Assembly (NCBI GenBank): GCA_963971405.1
Contig: OZ020490.1
Span: 32,203,464-32,267,463, forward strand
Length of the DNA stretch: 64,000 nucleotides
Direction: 5' to 3'
Origin: Psococerastis gibbosa
Lineage: Eukaryota; Arthropoda; Insecta; Psocodea; Psocidae
The notes under the pieces are model-generated. The model was not told the origin of the DNA. It searched no databases and saw only the letters and a program-made list of their open reading frames with translations. Positions 33,101 to 43,464 of the stretch are shown piece after piece (the stretch's first letter is position 1; the number at the start of each line of letters is the position of its first letter). The position numbers and the translations under genes were made by a program.

Positions 33101-36100
33101 AGTACAAAACATAGTCCCTTCGTAAGCTGAATATGAATATGAGTGTGTTTTATAGTGTTGTTTTTGAGAGTCCTTTTTTAGGGCTCTATATTAGACAGGT
33201 ATTGTCATCCGCCATATTGTATCCATTGTAAGTCTGGTGTATAAGCCTAGCATTAAGTGTTTACTTATTTATTTTTAGAAATTTATCGTAGTTTATTTAT
33301 TATTATTTAAAAAACGTGCTACCAAATAGGTTTTTTGACTTTTTTGAAAAGTTTTCAATAAAAAATGACTAAAACGTGTATTCGTTTTTTTTCTTCTTCA
33401 ATATTTTACTTTTCTTACAATACTTACCATATAGGAAATTAGGAAATATGGGATTCAACATGGCGGATGACAATACCCGGGTATATAGTGCCTTACTTTT
33501 TTTTCTAGTATACTCGAATATTTTTTCTAGTTTTGAAATGGCGAAAGATTAAATAAAAAATAAATAGGTATTGACTTTTTGTTCTATTACTAAGCCAACC
33601 TAGCGGAGTTAAGGCTATAAAGCCCTCTCTTACACTCAACTAGGAAGGCTTTAAATGCCCTCCGGAGCATGGTCAGAAAATTTAGTAAGTGTAGGACACA
33701 AAGCAACAACCTTTCAAGTGAAAGTCAGAGTCTGTACCATTAATCTACTGGATCTTAGGGACAATCAGTCCTGACGAAGATTATAGTTTTGAACTTCACT
33801 AGGCCTTCTAGGGTTAAGATTTCTGAAATTCAACTTTGCACAAAAAACTCAATTTGTTTCTTAGTTAATAAAATTATTATTATTTTATAAATATTTTTAC
33901 CTTCCAGTCTTGAGTGAAATTGATGTAAGGATCACGACGGATCCTGGATACTAAGTCACGAGCCTGTTTTATCAAGGCATCATCCAACGCACCATTCTCT
34001 GCCAAGTTATAACCAGCTAGGGGGCTGGTAGGGTCCGGAGCACCCAAGGCATAGCCTTGCAGTTTCGGTGAGAATTCTTTGAGAATGTTTGGCAGCGTCA
34101 GAAATTTTCGCCAGGTACCTTGTCCCCCTGAAAACATAATATAATCTACAGTCTCTGCCAAGTTGTAACCAGCTAGGGGGCTGTTAGGGTCCGGAGCACC
34201 CAAGGCATAGCCTTGCAGTTTCGGTGAGAATTCCTTGAGAATGTTTGGCAGCGTCAGAAATTTTCGCCAGGTACCTTGTCCCCCTAGAAAACATAATGAA
34301 ATCTACAATCTTCTTCTTTAAATGCCTCTTCTATCGAAGATTGGCGGTGATCATGGCAATTTAGACATTGGAGACTGCTGCTCTGAAAAGGGAAGTCGTG
34401 CTCTTAATAAACCACTGCCGCAAGTTTATCAAACAGGATTCTTTATGTACGCTAATTGTGATTAGCAATTAATGGTATTAAAGGTAATTTTATTAATAAA
34501 AAACGCAATAATGAATGCTGCGCCTACAAATTTTAAGTTATACTATATATTTTTCACTCCTACCATGAGAATGATTATAACCGTGATTCAGTCTTTCGGA
34601 CCTCCAGTCCCCCAATAAATTTTTGTATGTAAACCTGTATGATGTGAAGAATTTATTCATTAATTCATTAATATATTACTTTTAACATTTTTTTGGACCC
34701 CCCCCCTCGAAATCAAAACCTGGCCACGGCCTTGCCCCCAGGGCCTGCTTATTGAGTCTCCAAGGGAGGCCCTACTACCCTGATGTCCTGTCTAAGGGGA
34801 TGAACCTATCTTTACACTTTACCAAGCCTGCAGTGTACTGCCCATGGTGGACACACCCCTGTAATTGAGCCTGGTTTTTTCAGTCCTCACTGTAGGCCAT
34901 TGCTCCATTAGCCATGCTTCGGAGGGCGTGTACAGCAGGCGGTCCTGGGTCTTCCTAGTTGAGTATAAGAGAGGGCTTTGTAGCCCTAACTCCGCTAGGT
35001 AGGCTTAGTAATAGAACAAAAAAGTCCATATTTATTTATTTATTTATTCAGTCCACGAGGGAGGCTGCCACCCTGATGTCCAGCTGTCTAAGCCCTACTG
35101 CCCTAAGGCGATGAAACTGTATCTTTGCGCTCTACCATCAAATACAGATGCATACCTCCCATGGCGGACACACCCCTGTAGTTGAGCCTGGTCTCCTCCT
35201 CACTGTACGCCATTGCACCATTGGCGGCGGTGATACTGTCCCCGAGAGAAGCCACCACCTTGATGTCCTGCGGTCTCAGGCGATGAACACTGCTGGCGGG
35301 CTCATGGGTTTTACTAACGCCGCTGCATGGGAACGGCACCAGCTCAGGAATTGGTTCTTGAGTTCTCTAAAGCAGGAATATACGCACTCAGTATAAATTA
35401 ACAGTCCTAACACTGTGCAAGGCCGTAGCCAAGGGCGGGGGGGGGGGGGGGGTCATGGGGTTCAACCCCCCCCCCCCCCCGAAATGAAATGACTTGATAC
35501 TACAATAGATAGAATCGGATTTTGAGAGGAAAAATAAATATCACTATGTAACATCCAATGAATTCCCCAATTCCCCCCCATTCCCCCCCCCCCCGAAAAC
35601 ATCCTGGCTACGGCCTGGACACTGTGGCATACCGCGAATGGTGGCGAACAGGTTCATGGTGGTGAATCGGGTTAAAACCGAAGGTAGCACTCAACAGCTA
35701 AAGCTAACTAAAAGTAATTTCAACTGAAACGCCCTCCCCCTCCTCCTCTCAGAATTCCTGGGTGCGACCTTGGGCTTCTGAAGATACACGGATTTTTTAT
35801 CTATCTGTATTCTCTTGATTTGGCGAAGTCAGTCCAGTGGGACTTTTGGCCGCTCTAACAATAGTCCTCCACCTTTCGCGGTCTTTAGCCACTGGTCACC
35901 AGGCTGCGGTGTCGAGGTCATCCTGGAATGGTCTGCCCATCTATGTTTTGCTCTTCCTCTAGGTCATCCTCCACGGTGGGTGGTTCCTCAAACAGCTTTG
36001 GTCCGTCTACTATATCGGGCATACGGACATACATCTACCTGCAATAGTATTTACTAATTTTTTTCATCATTAACAATGGCAGGGAACGCGGCTTTCAAGA

Positions 36101-39100
36101 AGAAAATACAAGAGATTCTCTTAGGTAAAGTCCCATACAGTATGGAGGAATGTCACGGGCAGTAGCTGAAAGGACCATGTACATGTGGCCTGCGGGCCAT
36201 ATTTTGCCCTACTCTGGCCTAGGCACAGCGGGGTAAACCGACTCGTATCTGAACTTGCCAAAATCATGCTTCCACCTGTTACACTGCGCCAATGGTAAGC
36301 TTGACACAGTTGTCCATTGAGCTTATAACTTGTAGGTTGACATAGAGGACATGTAGCAGTTTGCTAATTGCCCAAAATTCATAAGAATCCGATATACCGA
36401 AATACATGGGGCCGGACAAGGGACCAATAGGACACTATAATAACGTAGGCCTAGGCAGGGCCGGTTTTCCCAGGCGCGGGGCCTGTGGTGTTTCCATGGC
36501 CTTACCTTAGGATATATTTTCTCGGGCGAGGCGGGGGATGGTTAAACTGACAACAATGTAGCCACGTACTCATGGACGAATTTAGTCCTTATTTTCAGTA
36601 ATTTGAAAAAAATATATATTACATTATACAGTATATTAAAAATTGTGCCAAGCGCTGGGCCTGTGTTTTTTGTCAGACTCGCCACATGGTGAAACCGGCA
36701 ATGGGCCTACGTTTATAAAAAAAGTCCTTCAGGGCAGTCTTTCTTCTGTAGTTGCAATCTAGCGATTGGTTTGCAGCAAATCTTTCCCACCTTCTTCTCC
36801 ACTCCTCCCTGTCTTGGGCCGTTCTCTTGAGTTCCAAGTAGGTTCCGCATCTCATATCTTTCTTGAAGTCTTCTGCGTACGCCTTCCTTGGTCGCCCTCT
36901 TGCATTGGTGCCTTCGATTGTGCCTTCTATTATGGTGCTTAACAGTTTCAGGGCAGTATTAAGATATTACGCCGGGTAGACCGGGCTTGCGTCTCTTAAC
37001 AGACAAAACTTAGTTTTCTCTTCCAAAATAGCAAAGCTTATTGAGTTCTGGCATAATAACCTTGACCTTAGTCGACCTAACCTGAAATCCTAATATTGAC
37101 ACAAATCGGTTTGCCCCCAAGTGTCAAGACTTCCATATTATAATAGCCGGCCATTTCGTTTATACATGTAAACCACATTTCAAGGCTACCGATGAGGTTC
37201 CAAACTTGGCACCTTTATGAGTCTAATTCTTGAGTGCACTGCGCCAATGTCAAGTGTTGACCTAATCTCCATGCTAATGACCTTGAATAATTTGTGACCG
37301 GAAAGGAGAACTTATAAATAAAATACAATTTATTTTCCTTAGCTTATGCAGTAGGCCATGTTGTATCTATAGTATTCGTGTTTTTTTTGTAAAAAAAGGG
37401 GACACGCACAGGGGGGGGGGGCGGTTAGTTGGGGGTCAAGATAGAGGAAACAAAATATGCAGTATCGATTAAATAAGATCGTAATAAATTAACTAACAAT
37501 AGATTTACTAAATTATTTGGGGGGGGGGGGGCAGCTACCTCTCCTGCCCCCCCCCCCCCCTGTATCCGTCTATGATATGGACGCTGTGCGCGAGGCTAGT
37601 CTTGGTGAGATTATTGTTTTTACTGTTATCCCATGACCAAAAGGCAATGAGATTAGTTCACTTTTAATAATAACTGCCCCTCAAAATTGTGTAAGTCTGT
37701 TGTAAGTCAATTTATTACGTTATAATTTAATCGATGTTATACATAAGTTTATTCTGCCAACAGCCTTACCATGTTGAATCATGAAGCATGCTTCAAACTG
37801 CTGCAAACTTGGTAGTGTGCACAGCGTTGGCAGGGGAGCATGGTGGGACAGGATAACGCGCTGAGACTATACCAGTCAGTCTACGTGCGTGTCGCGTCCT
37901 GGTCACCTCCGATTTAATCGTCTGACTTTACGATGTTCCCCATGTGGTTCGGAATGCACTATAATCAGGAGGTCCACCCTGTCAGTCAACTCCTAATCTC
38001 CCCGAGGTGAAAGGGTCTGCCCTTAGGGTGCCTCAAGTTAACAAACAGACACACTCCCCCCCGCCAAGCTGGCAGGGTTGCTAAAAGCAGAAATGCTGAA
38101 AGCAGGCGTTGGAATCAACAACACATAAGTTTATTCTATTTTGACCCATAACAACCTCCTCCCCCAAAATTCCAGGCCTACTATGTGGCCATTGCTAACA
38201 ACAATTAGCAACATTTTTGGAACTGCTTTGACCTGCGACATCCTCAGTGACCGCTATTTTTTAAAAGTTCAATACCTGTGGCCGATCTGTATTAGCCATT
38301 GCATAATTTACATTATATAGTAATCATATATATAAAGAGCAATTAGGCTGTGGCCACCATTCCAACGAGAACAGGCAAATGGATGGGGCATATTCTGAGA
38401 CACGAAGGGTTCCTCAAGAACATCAATGAGGGTATGGTTAAAGGCACCAACTCAAGAGGACGATAGAGGAAGGAGTATCTAGAAGATACCATGAAGGAAC
38501 TAGGGTGCGACATCTATAATGGACTGAAAAGGACCGCACAAAACAGACAAGAGTGGAGGAGAAAAATACAACACCAATCCCTAGATTGCAACTCACGAAG
38601 AAGAATTTATATCAAAGCGGAAGAGGAATATTTTTTGGATTTCATTTGCTTTCAAATGTCTCCGTGAATAGACAACGGTCTGGCATTTTGAAATTAATTA
38701 GCGTGAAACACTTCCTGAGCAGAACATTGACTCATCTTACTTCATCAGAACTATGTCTGATGATTATGTACCACAGCTGTTGCATTCTCAGTCTGTCACG
38801 AGCGGCTTGTTCCTGAAAGATGACTCTGGAAACCCGGCAGAAAATATTTATTTTTCTTAATGTCTCGAACCTTGATGTTCCGTTTACATCACTGCAGCTA
38901 TAGGTTTCTACCAACTACAACTACAACGACTACGTAGAAGCGGTTTATTTTAAAGCTGCTGAATATTTATTTACTCGGGGTTGCATTCCCACTAAAGGGG
39001 ATTTCATGTCATGGTTGACATGAAACCCCCCTCCCCATAGGTATTAATTACCCCTAATTTCATTTTATTTCAGTAAAGCTATTAATTACCCCTGATTTCA

Positions 39101-41380
39101 TTTTATTTAAGTACAGTGAAGTGGGATTTTTTGATGACACTGAAATTAAAGAGAATGCATTTGTATGAGACGTTAAATATTGACACGCCGAAATCCGATA
39201 CAGTTCTTACTATTATTTATTTAGCATACTAAGGAAGTTACTAAAAATTTGATTTATTCCAGTTGTAGAAGGCTTTTGCAAACATCATAATATAGGCTAC
39301 TGTAGTAGTATTATCATGTAGATAGAGTATTTTTAATTTTTAGTGTTACAGTTTTCCCATGAATTTTAGTCTCTAGTAATTTTCATGAAAAAATTGCAGC
39401 ACGAAAACAATAAAAAAATTAGTTAATGTGCGATGAACGAAATAGTTATCTACAACGTCAACAAACAAAATATTTAGTTGTTTGCTTACATTAAATTGTC
39501 AGTCAACTCCCCTTATCATCGCTGAGGTGAAGGAGTCTGCCCTTAGGGTGTCTCAAGTAAATACAAAGCTTACTTCCCCCCCCCCCCCCGTAGGCTGACA
39601 GGGTTACTTAAAGCAGAAATGCTAAAAGCAGGTGTTGGAAAACAAACAAAGTAAAAAAAAAGTAAATCCCCCTATTACACACTCGAATATTGGACGATTC
39701 AATAAAATATATTGGTCCAAGGAAAAAATCCCTTTCGGCTCTGGCCGATCAGGAGTAGGGAAATTCCGCAGATCTTGCTTTTCCTATACGCTACCAACGC
39801 TATGTACTCTATGTACAATAATAACAAATAAAAAATTCTTCATTATTTTCCCGACCACAACATCAACACACAAAACACTCTTGTGTTCCAAATATCGAAC
39901 CACAATGCCGACTATGAACTTTTATTTATCAAATTATTTTCACTTTGACTGGATGCCATCTTAAAATGGTTGTTTTGTCGTAAAAAGTGTAGATTACCAT
40001 TATCGTAGATAATAATATGGGCTTTCAGTCAGATTTTAATTCATTCCTCTGCGACCAATATTGACTGAGATATGAATTATGTAAGGTTTCAATCGGCTGC
40101 CATCTTATAACTAAATGGTGGATCTAGCTGGTTAACGAACTCGATCAAGGCATTTGTATGATCAATTTTTGTGCCAAGTTTCATCAAAATCGGATAATAT
40201 TTACGGAAGTTAGAGTGTTTCCTAAAATCGATATATATATATATATAACATTTTGAACGGAGGGTGGTTTTAGGCTCAGGGGATCATGAAATGAAAAGTT
40301 GTGAAGAAATTTTCCGAAAGTCGAACATTGGTCGCCATCTCAATAGGTAGATGAATCTCCCTAAAATCATATAAGGTTCGCGTACTTTAACATAAACATT
40401 ATGAATATTTCTTATAAATAATGGGTCGAATAAATATTGGAATGTATACTCAGAGCCATTGGAAACATCAGATTTTTGAGGTGCCAATTGTCTACGCTCC
40501 ATATCCTATTGAAAACTACTCGGACCGTTATAAAGGCAATTGTGAAACTTACTTTTAACCCAGGTATCAGCCCGAATCTAAGCGGCAACATCCATATTTG
40601 TTTAGGCACTTCCGCTAAAACCTCGGTGACTTCATGGAACGCGTTCAAAACCTTTTGAACCCTATTAGCAGTATTTCCCAACTCTTCAGCACTGCTTACA
40701 ACCTCTTCTTCATCTTCTTTCTTCAAATCTTCATGCTTATTTTCAGCTTTAAGAATCCCACTCTTAACATCACCACTTATATATTCTTTCAGCACAGTTC
40801 CATTAGTATTAGCAATCTTGTGACTTTCTGTTTCATCCTTATTGGCTGATCGACTATTCAAATCACTACTAACTGTCTCTTTCCTTTTCGAACGACTTTC
40901 AAGTTGCTTCGAAGTTTCACTGTCGTTTTTCTCAGTTATTCTATCATTTTTATCAACCCGTAGACTTCCTGTATCATTATTGGGCCTAGTGGAATTTTCT
41001 TTCAGAGATTGATATTTTATGTTAACATTTTCAGCTACTTTAGGAACAACTGAAGATTCATCTGGATTTTGAGAATTATTTTTCTTATTTATGTTTGATG
41101 GAGATTGTTTTAAATCTACAAGATGCGAATAATTTACTATGTCCACACCATTGTTTTCTTTTCTAAAACTTACAGTCTTCTCCATTGGCGGAGACAAAAC
41201 TGCAGTCTTTACACTATTTAATTTACTGAGTTTATTAATAAAATTAATAAAGGAATCACCAGTGGTTACAAAATTTGAAAATTCAGTCGTTGTTCCCACA
41301 TTATCCCTTTTCACTATTGCACCTTGACATAAAACTGAGCCAATTACGGCAACGATAAACAAATTAACTTTTAACGACAT
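27140..41380 (-). CDS. PLB1: Phospholipase B1-like secreted SGNH esterase, seven exons
   Basis: Exons on the minus strand: 41380-40553, 35366-35156, 34127-33901, 32228-32066, 31569-31415, 30203-30038, 27297-27140. All junctions are GT-AG with matching phases (635 residues). SGNH blocks seen: GDSITA with nucleophile Ser320, GGND at 429-432, and CFHFS with Asp572/His575. The family-typical stretches VHRLRPQDIKV, GTWRKFLTLPNIL and NALWNNMWEPVGNK are also present. The family hydrolyses acyl ester bonds of phospholipids and lysophospholipids. Exon 1 gives a signal peptide (MSLKVNLFIVAVIGSVLCQG) and a long polar, Lys/Glu/Ser-rich linker with no homology I recognise. It is joined to exon 2 only by compatible phase 0 and strand, so it is the least certain exon. 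No C-terminal membrane anchor is seen after RRNSQAF. AATAAA overlaps the stop codon. Exon 3 has a duplicated 5' part upstream. Confidence 0.85.
27413..27531 (-). pseudogene. 5S rRNA pseudogene, copy 3, inverted
   Basis: About 119 nt in the opposite orientation to the other copies. Changes include a GATCGG-to-TCAGG alteration in the 5' half and TTAAAAATGG for TTCAACATGG. The T-run terminator is lost (GGCATTTAC), and no bipartite element lies upstream. It sits in the last phospholipase intron, in the same direction as that gene. Confidence 0.8.
27721..28079. mobile_element. Fold-back MITE with TTAA ends
   Basis: Ends are TTAAGAGGATAT and ATATCCTCTTAA. The arms pair through GTAGAAAATGAGCACCCC / GGGTGCCAATTTTCTAC and onward. 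It is a sibling of 41935-42337. Confidence 0.75.
28094..28379. mobile_element. hAT-type MITE, GGTTTCCAAAC family
   Basis: Left CAGGGGTTTCCAAAC and right GGTTGGGAACCGCTA. Octamers CACTAAAT and CACCAAAT flank it (7 of 8). Inner motifs GTGGACCACGAG and CCGTGGACCACAGG are inverted. It lies 14 bp from the previous MITE. Confidence 0.7.
28576..28625 (+). promoter_or_regulatory. Bipartite PSE-like element upstream of 5S copy 4
   Basis: GTTCCTCAATT, 32 bp, then GGAGGTT. The preceding TACTTGTCACGTT is shared with copy 1. Confidence 0.55.
28705..28823 (+). rRNA. 5S ribosomal RNA, copy 4
   Basis: Full-length and identical to copies 1 and 2, with a T5 terminator. It lies antisense within the last intron of the phospholipase B1-like gene. 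Confidence 0.95.
29139..29188 (+). promoter_or_regulatory. Bipartite PSE-like element upstream of 5S copy 5
   Basis: ATTCCACAATA, 32 bp, then GGAGGTT, with TATAAGC just before the second box. Confidence 0.55.
29270..29388 (+). rRNA. 5S ribosomal RNA, copy 5
   Basis: Full-length. The first base is A rather than G; otherwise it matches copies 1, 2 and 4. The terminator is T8. Antisense in the last phospholipase intron, 565 bp after copy 4. Confidence 0.95.
29389..30037. other. Intron sequence, nothing recognised
   Basis: Lies between 5S copy 5 and phospholipase exon 6. AT-rich, without a repeat family or RNA gene that I could identify. Confidence 0.4.
30681..30730 (+). promoter_or_regulatory. 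Bipartite element D, no 5S behind it
   Basis: GTTCCCGAATG, 32 bp, then GGAGGTT. The spacer ends GTATAAAAATA, the best TATA-like sequence of the set, and CACGTT precedes the first box as in 5S copies 1 and 4. Located in phospholipase intron 5, antisense. Confidence 0.55.
31059..31108 (+). promoter_or_regulatory. Bipartite element F, no 5S behind it
   Basis: GTTCTTCAATC, 32 bp, then GGAGGTT. The spacer ends GTATAAAATTA. A weaker relative (CTATAACATTAGGAGGT) ends near 31000. Confidence 0.5.
32330..32515 (+). repeat. tRNA-derived SINE
   Basis: Body CATGCTTCGGAGGGCATG to CTATTAGT-like sequence with a TTTATTTATTTA tail. The B box is decayed (GGGTCAAGCCC). A fragment ATGGTCGGCAACCTTTTTG, the left end of another hAT repeat, begins at 32517. 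Confidence 0.6.
32662..33045 (+). mobile_element. MITE M1, copy 2
   Basis: 384 bp, about the same length as copy 1 and with the same terminal inverted repeats. Flanks are TTA and TAA. Lies in phospholipase intron 3. Confidence 0.75.
33181..33492. mobile_element. PIF/Harbinger-like MITE, copy 2
   Basis: Sibling of 10646-10936 with the same termini and TTA on both sides. Lies in phospholipase intron 3. Confidence 0.7.
33560..33755 (-). repeat. tRNA-derived SINE, antisense
   Basis: TGTTCTATTACTAAGCCAAC through ACAACCTTTCAAGTGAAAGT. The middle (CCCGGGACCGCCTG) is deleted relative to other copies. Confidence 0.65.
34128..34287 (-). repeat. Tandem duplicate of the 5' part of phospholipase exon 3
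   Basis: A unit of about 156 bp (34001-34156 versus 34157-34312) duplicates the acceptor, the first ~130 nt of exon 3 and adjoining intron. The upstream copy has its own acceptor (TTTTCTAG at about 34290-34283) and stays open into exon 3, adding 52 residues if used. Substitutions between the copies are few (CCTACC/CCTAAC). Confidence 0.75.
34310..34740. other. Intron sequence with LINE and MITE remnants
   Basis: 34310-34445 shares TCGAAGATTGGCGGTGATCA and GAGACTGCTGCTCTGA with sites near 13050, 54655 and 61580. 34692-34735 is a right-end MITE remnant (C run, CTGGCCACGGCCTTG). Confidence 0.4.
34905..35052 (+). repeat. tRNA-derived SINE, 3' part
   Basis: GCCATGCTTCGGAGGGC, then GTTGAGTATAAGAGAGGGC and GGCTTAGTAATAGAACAAAA with a TTTATT tail. 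It ends about 100 bp from phospholipase exon 2. Confidence 0.65.
35418..35618. mobile_element. hAT-type MITE with perfect target duplication and G/C tracts
   Basis: Termini CAAGGCCGTAGCCAAGG and CCTGGCTACGGCCTGG, with ACACTGTG on both sides (35410-35417, 35619-35626). G runs of about 15 face C runs of 12-16. It lies 52 bp upstream of phospholipase exon 2. Confidence 0.9.
35815..35980 (-). mobile_element. LINE ORF2 C-terminal remnant
   Basis: The minus strand reads GRPRGRAKHRWADHFQDDLD, then AKDRERWRTIV, a typical ORF2 end. It is truncated on both sides. Confidence 0.6.
36235..36415 (+). repeat. Dispersed repeat R3, copy 1
   Basis: Shares ACTCGTATCTG, TCATGCTT, CAATGGTAAGCTTG and AAATACATGGGG with 47195-47390, which lies in and beside the EEF1AKMT1 intron. 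Confidence 0.5.
36456..36703. mobile_element. hAT-type MITE, CAGGGCCGGTTT family
   Basis: Termini CAGGGCCGGTTTTCCC and GGTGAAACCGGCAATG. Flanks are GGCCTAGG and GGCCTACG (7 of 8). Confidence 0.7.
36712..36940 (-). mobile_element. LINE ORF2 C-terminal fragment
   Basis: The minus strand reads GRPRKAYAEDFKKDMRCGTY, then LKRTAQDREEWRRRWERFAA and DCNYRRK. It is open over its length and homologous to 38340-38620. Confidence 0.65.
37380..38110. repeat. MITE remnants and dispersed repeat R4
   Basis: 37400-37575 holds G/C runs with an inverted CTGTATCCGTC terminus of the GACGGATACAG family. 37975-38110 (GTCTGCCCTTAGGGTG, AAAGCAGAAATGCT) repeats at 39495-39645. 37770-37960 is partly shared with 63440-63570. 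Confidence 0.45.
38340..38620 (+). mobile_element. LINE ORF2 C-terminal fragment
   Basis: Reads GKWMGHILRHEGFLKNINEG, then LKRTAQNRQEWRRKIQHQ and LDCNSRRR, with one stop codon where the family has Arg-Pro-Arg. Located in phospholipase intron 1. Confidence 0.65.
39000..39480. repeat. Hairpin, short tandem repeat and fold-back remnant
   Basis: 39000-39033 folds (GGGGATTTCATGTCA / TGACATGAAACCCC). 39040-39112 contains two copies of TATTAATTACCCCT with ATTTCATTTTATTT. 39230-39480 is a decayed member of the TTAA fold-back family (GTTGTAGAAGGCTTTT and its inverse). Confidence 0.45.
39722..40368 (-). repeat. Dispersed repeat R1, copy 2, without the MITE
   Basis: Inverted homologue of 11160-12120. 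At the MITE position it reads, on the minus strand, ACATAGCGTTGGTAGCGTAT, retaining both flanking octamers. It lies about 185 bp from phospholipase exon 1. Confidence 0.65.
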
Positions 41381-41934
41381 TTTTATTGCACTTTGTGGTT
41401 TATTGTGATATAGTTGTTACATCACAGTGACAGTAAAACACTTGTTCTAGAGCGTTGTAGTGAAATCGAAAGTCGCTGCGTTATGAGCAAAGTGTCGCGC
41501 ACATGCCGTTACGGTAGCTACCGGGGTACTGGAGTGCAAGTTGGTTTTTGCTGGAGAAGTAAGGAGCTGCAGTGGTTGGTGCTGGCCAGGGCCAAATTAA
41601 CGAAGCATTGAAATTATAGGTTCGATAGATAAGTAGCAGTATGCTTAGGTTTCATCATCAGATTAAGAAATGACATAAGGAAAGAAATGAGGATAATAAT
41701 GCGAAATAACGAAATCCAGAGTATCAACTTAAAATATTAATGGCATGTGAAAATATTGAAAATGTGTCGGTAAGCTAGCTGAAGGAATAGCAATAATAAT
41801 TTTCATATTACAAGTCAAGTACCTATACAATTTTAGTATTAGTGGTTCAGAGGGGCAACGTTAGAATTTTCCCGTGATGGGCCCCTCAAACTAAGATTAA
41901 GAGTAAGATACTAATTACTAACTAATAAACTAAG
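41381..41934. other. Upstream region of the phospholipase gene
   Basis: 5' flank of exon 1. No clear TATA box close to the ATG was recognised. A left MITE terminus (CAGAGGGGCAACG) occurs near 41852. No other gene seen. Confidence 0.4.
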
Positions 41935-42337
41935 TTAAGAGGACATGCTACGTAGAAAATTAGCACCCCAAAATGTGTTGTTTTTATGGACTTTTCATTT
42001 TTTATTTAATTAACAAAGCAAGTCATTAAAGATTTGGCTCATGGAAGTTGTAGAAGACTACTTCGTGCATCATATAATCGGGTATTTTTACTTTTCGGTT
42101 TTGTAGTTCTTCCAAAAATCCCAGAATACGCATAATTTTAGTCCGTTCTGTTATTTATGAAAGAACTAAGGTACCAAAAATTTAATATTTCCTATTACAC
42201 GATGCATGAAGCAGTCTTCTACAACTTCCATGAGCCAAATTTTGAATGACTTGCTTTGTTAATTAAATAAAAAATAAAAAGTCAATAAAAACAACAAATT
42301 TTGGGGTGCTCATTTTCTACGTAGCATGTCCTCTTAA
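41935..42337. mobile_element. Fold-back MITE, best preserved TTAA copy
   Basis: 403 bp. The ends TTAAGAGGACATGCTACGTA and its exact complement are followed by arms pairing almost to the centre (GAAGTTGTAGAAGACTAC / GTAGTCTTCTACAACTTC). The TTAA at both ends may be the target duplication, as in piggyBac-type elements, but the inner terminus GAGGAC is not typical of that group. Confidence 0.8.
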
Positions 42338-43298
42338 AAACTAATATAAAAAAAGACTAACTAATTATAAAAAATACGGTAAACAATGAATCGTTGTATA
42401 TAAAATTGTTTTTCAGAATATGAACAATGCAAGATACATTGTATAGCATAAACAAAGTTTTTTTTTTTAAATGTATGTGTATATACAGTATATGTATACA
42501 CCCTGCCAAACTTAATAGGGGACAAGCATGGGCCGGCCACGGCAACGTTAAGCTTTCTAAGCAAGACCGGAGTCATGCCCCACCTGTAGACAAACTCAGT
42601 AAAACCATTCTAAACCACCCATGACTTCCGCACACAAACACCGACCGGCGCAAATACTCGAAGAGTCCCGCGCCTTAAAAAAAAAAAAGTATATGTACCG
42701 TACATATGGCATTCACTTGGTACTTTATTATTTCTGTAATGTAATTACAATTGCGCTAAGTGAAGTTCTAGCCGAAGAAATGTTTTTATGTATTTAATTT
42801 ACACGATGGAAAATACAATCTGTACAGTTAAAACTTCGATGGCATAGTGGTAGCTTGTTCGTGCGAGTCTCCGCGATCGGTGGCCTGTCGTAACTCAACA
42901 CAGGTAGGATTGCCTACAGATGCGACAGAAGAGGTTATTCGCATACATTCATTCAATTATTTGTACCGTATGCGAATGTTAAAAAACCAGTGGTTTGTCT
43001 GAACACAGATACTGTACCTATTTATCGCTCTTAAAGTGAAAACGTGCGGAAAAACAATATTTTTCCCAACAAGAGAAATTACAAAACTTAAAATTTATTA
43101 TTATTACTAACATAACTATAACATAACAGATTTAACAATAATAAGGAAAGAACAAAAACAAAATTTTAAAGCAGACTTACATTTACAATTTATATTGGCA
43201 GAGACGTCAGAACGGTGGCTGGACATGGGGGGGAGGGCCGGATGACCTGGCTGGATTGGCTACTCGCCTTTCCAAAAGGGGGACCTCTGTCCTCTACC
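42338..43298. other. Non-coding stretch with SINE-2 copy
   Basis: SINE-2 copy at 42832-42975, plus strand (GGCATAGTGGTAGCTTGTTC, CGTAACTCAACACAGG). The sequence CACACAAACACCGACCGGCG near 42630 recurs at 51958-51982. No exon seen. Confidence 0.45.
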
Positions 43299-43464
43299 CA
43301 ATGACGGATACAGGGGGGGGGGGTAGGGGGTATCTGCCCCTCCAAATTTGGTAAATTTATTGTAAATTGATTTATTACGCTCTGAATTAATAGATCCTAC
43401 ACATGTTTTTCTTATTTTGACCCACAACTACCCCCCCCCCCCAAAGGGGCTGGATCCGTCCCTG
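43299..43464. mobile_element. hAT-type MITE with perfect target duplication
   Basis: Termini CAATGACGGATACAGG and GGCTGGATCCGTCCCTG, flanked by CCTCTACC on both sides (43291-43298, 43465-43472). G and C runs lie inside each end. Confidence 0.9.

Noticed and set aside
37930-37980. GGAGGTCC preceded by CACTATAATCA
   Set aside because: The first box is absent at 32 bp, and the region is homologous to a repeat near 63540.
40284-40502. 72-codon minus frame overlapping the end of phospholipase exon 1
   Set aside because: It reads past the GTAAGT donor into intron and repeat R1, so it is a frame shadow.
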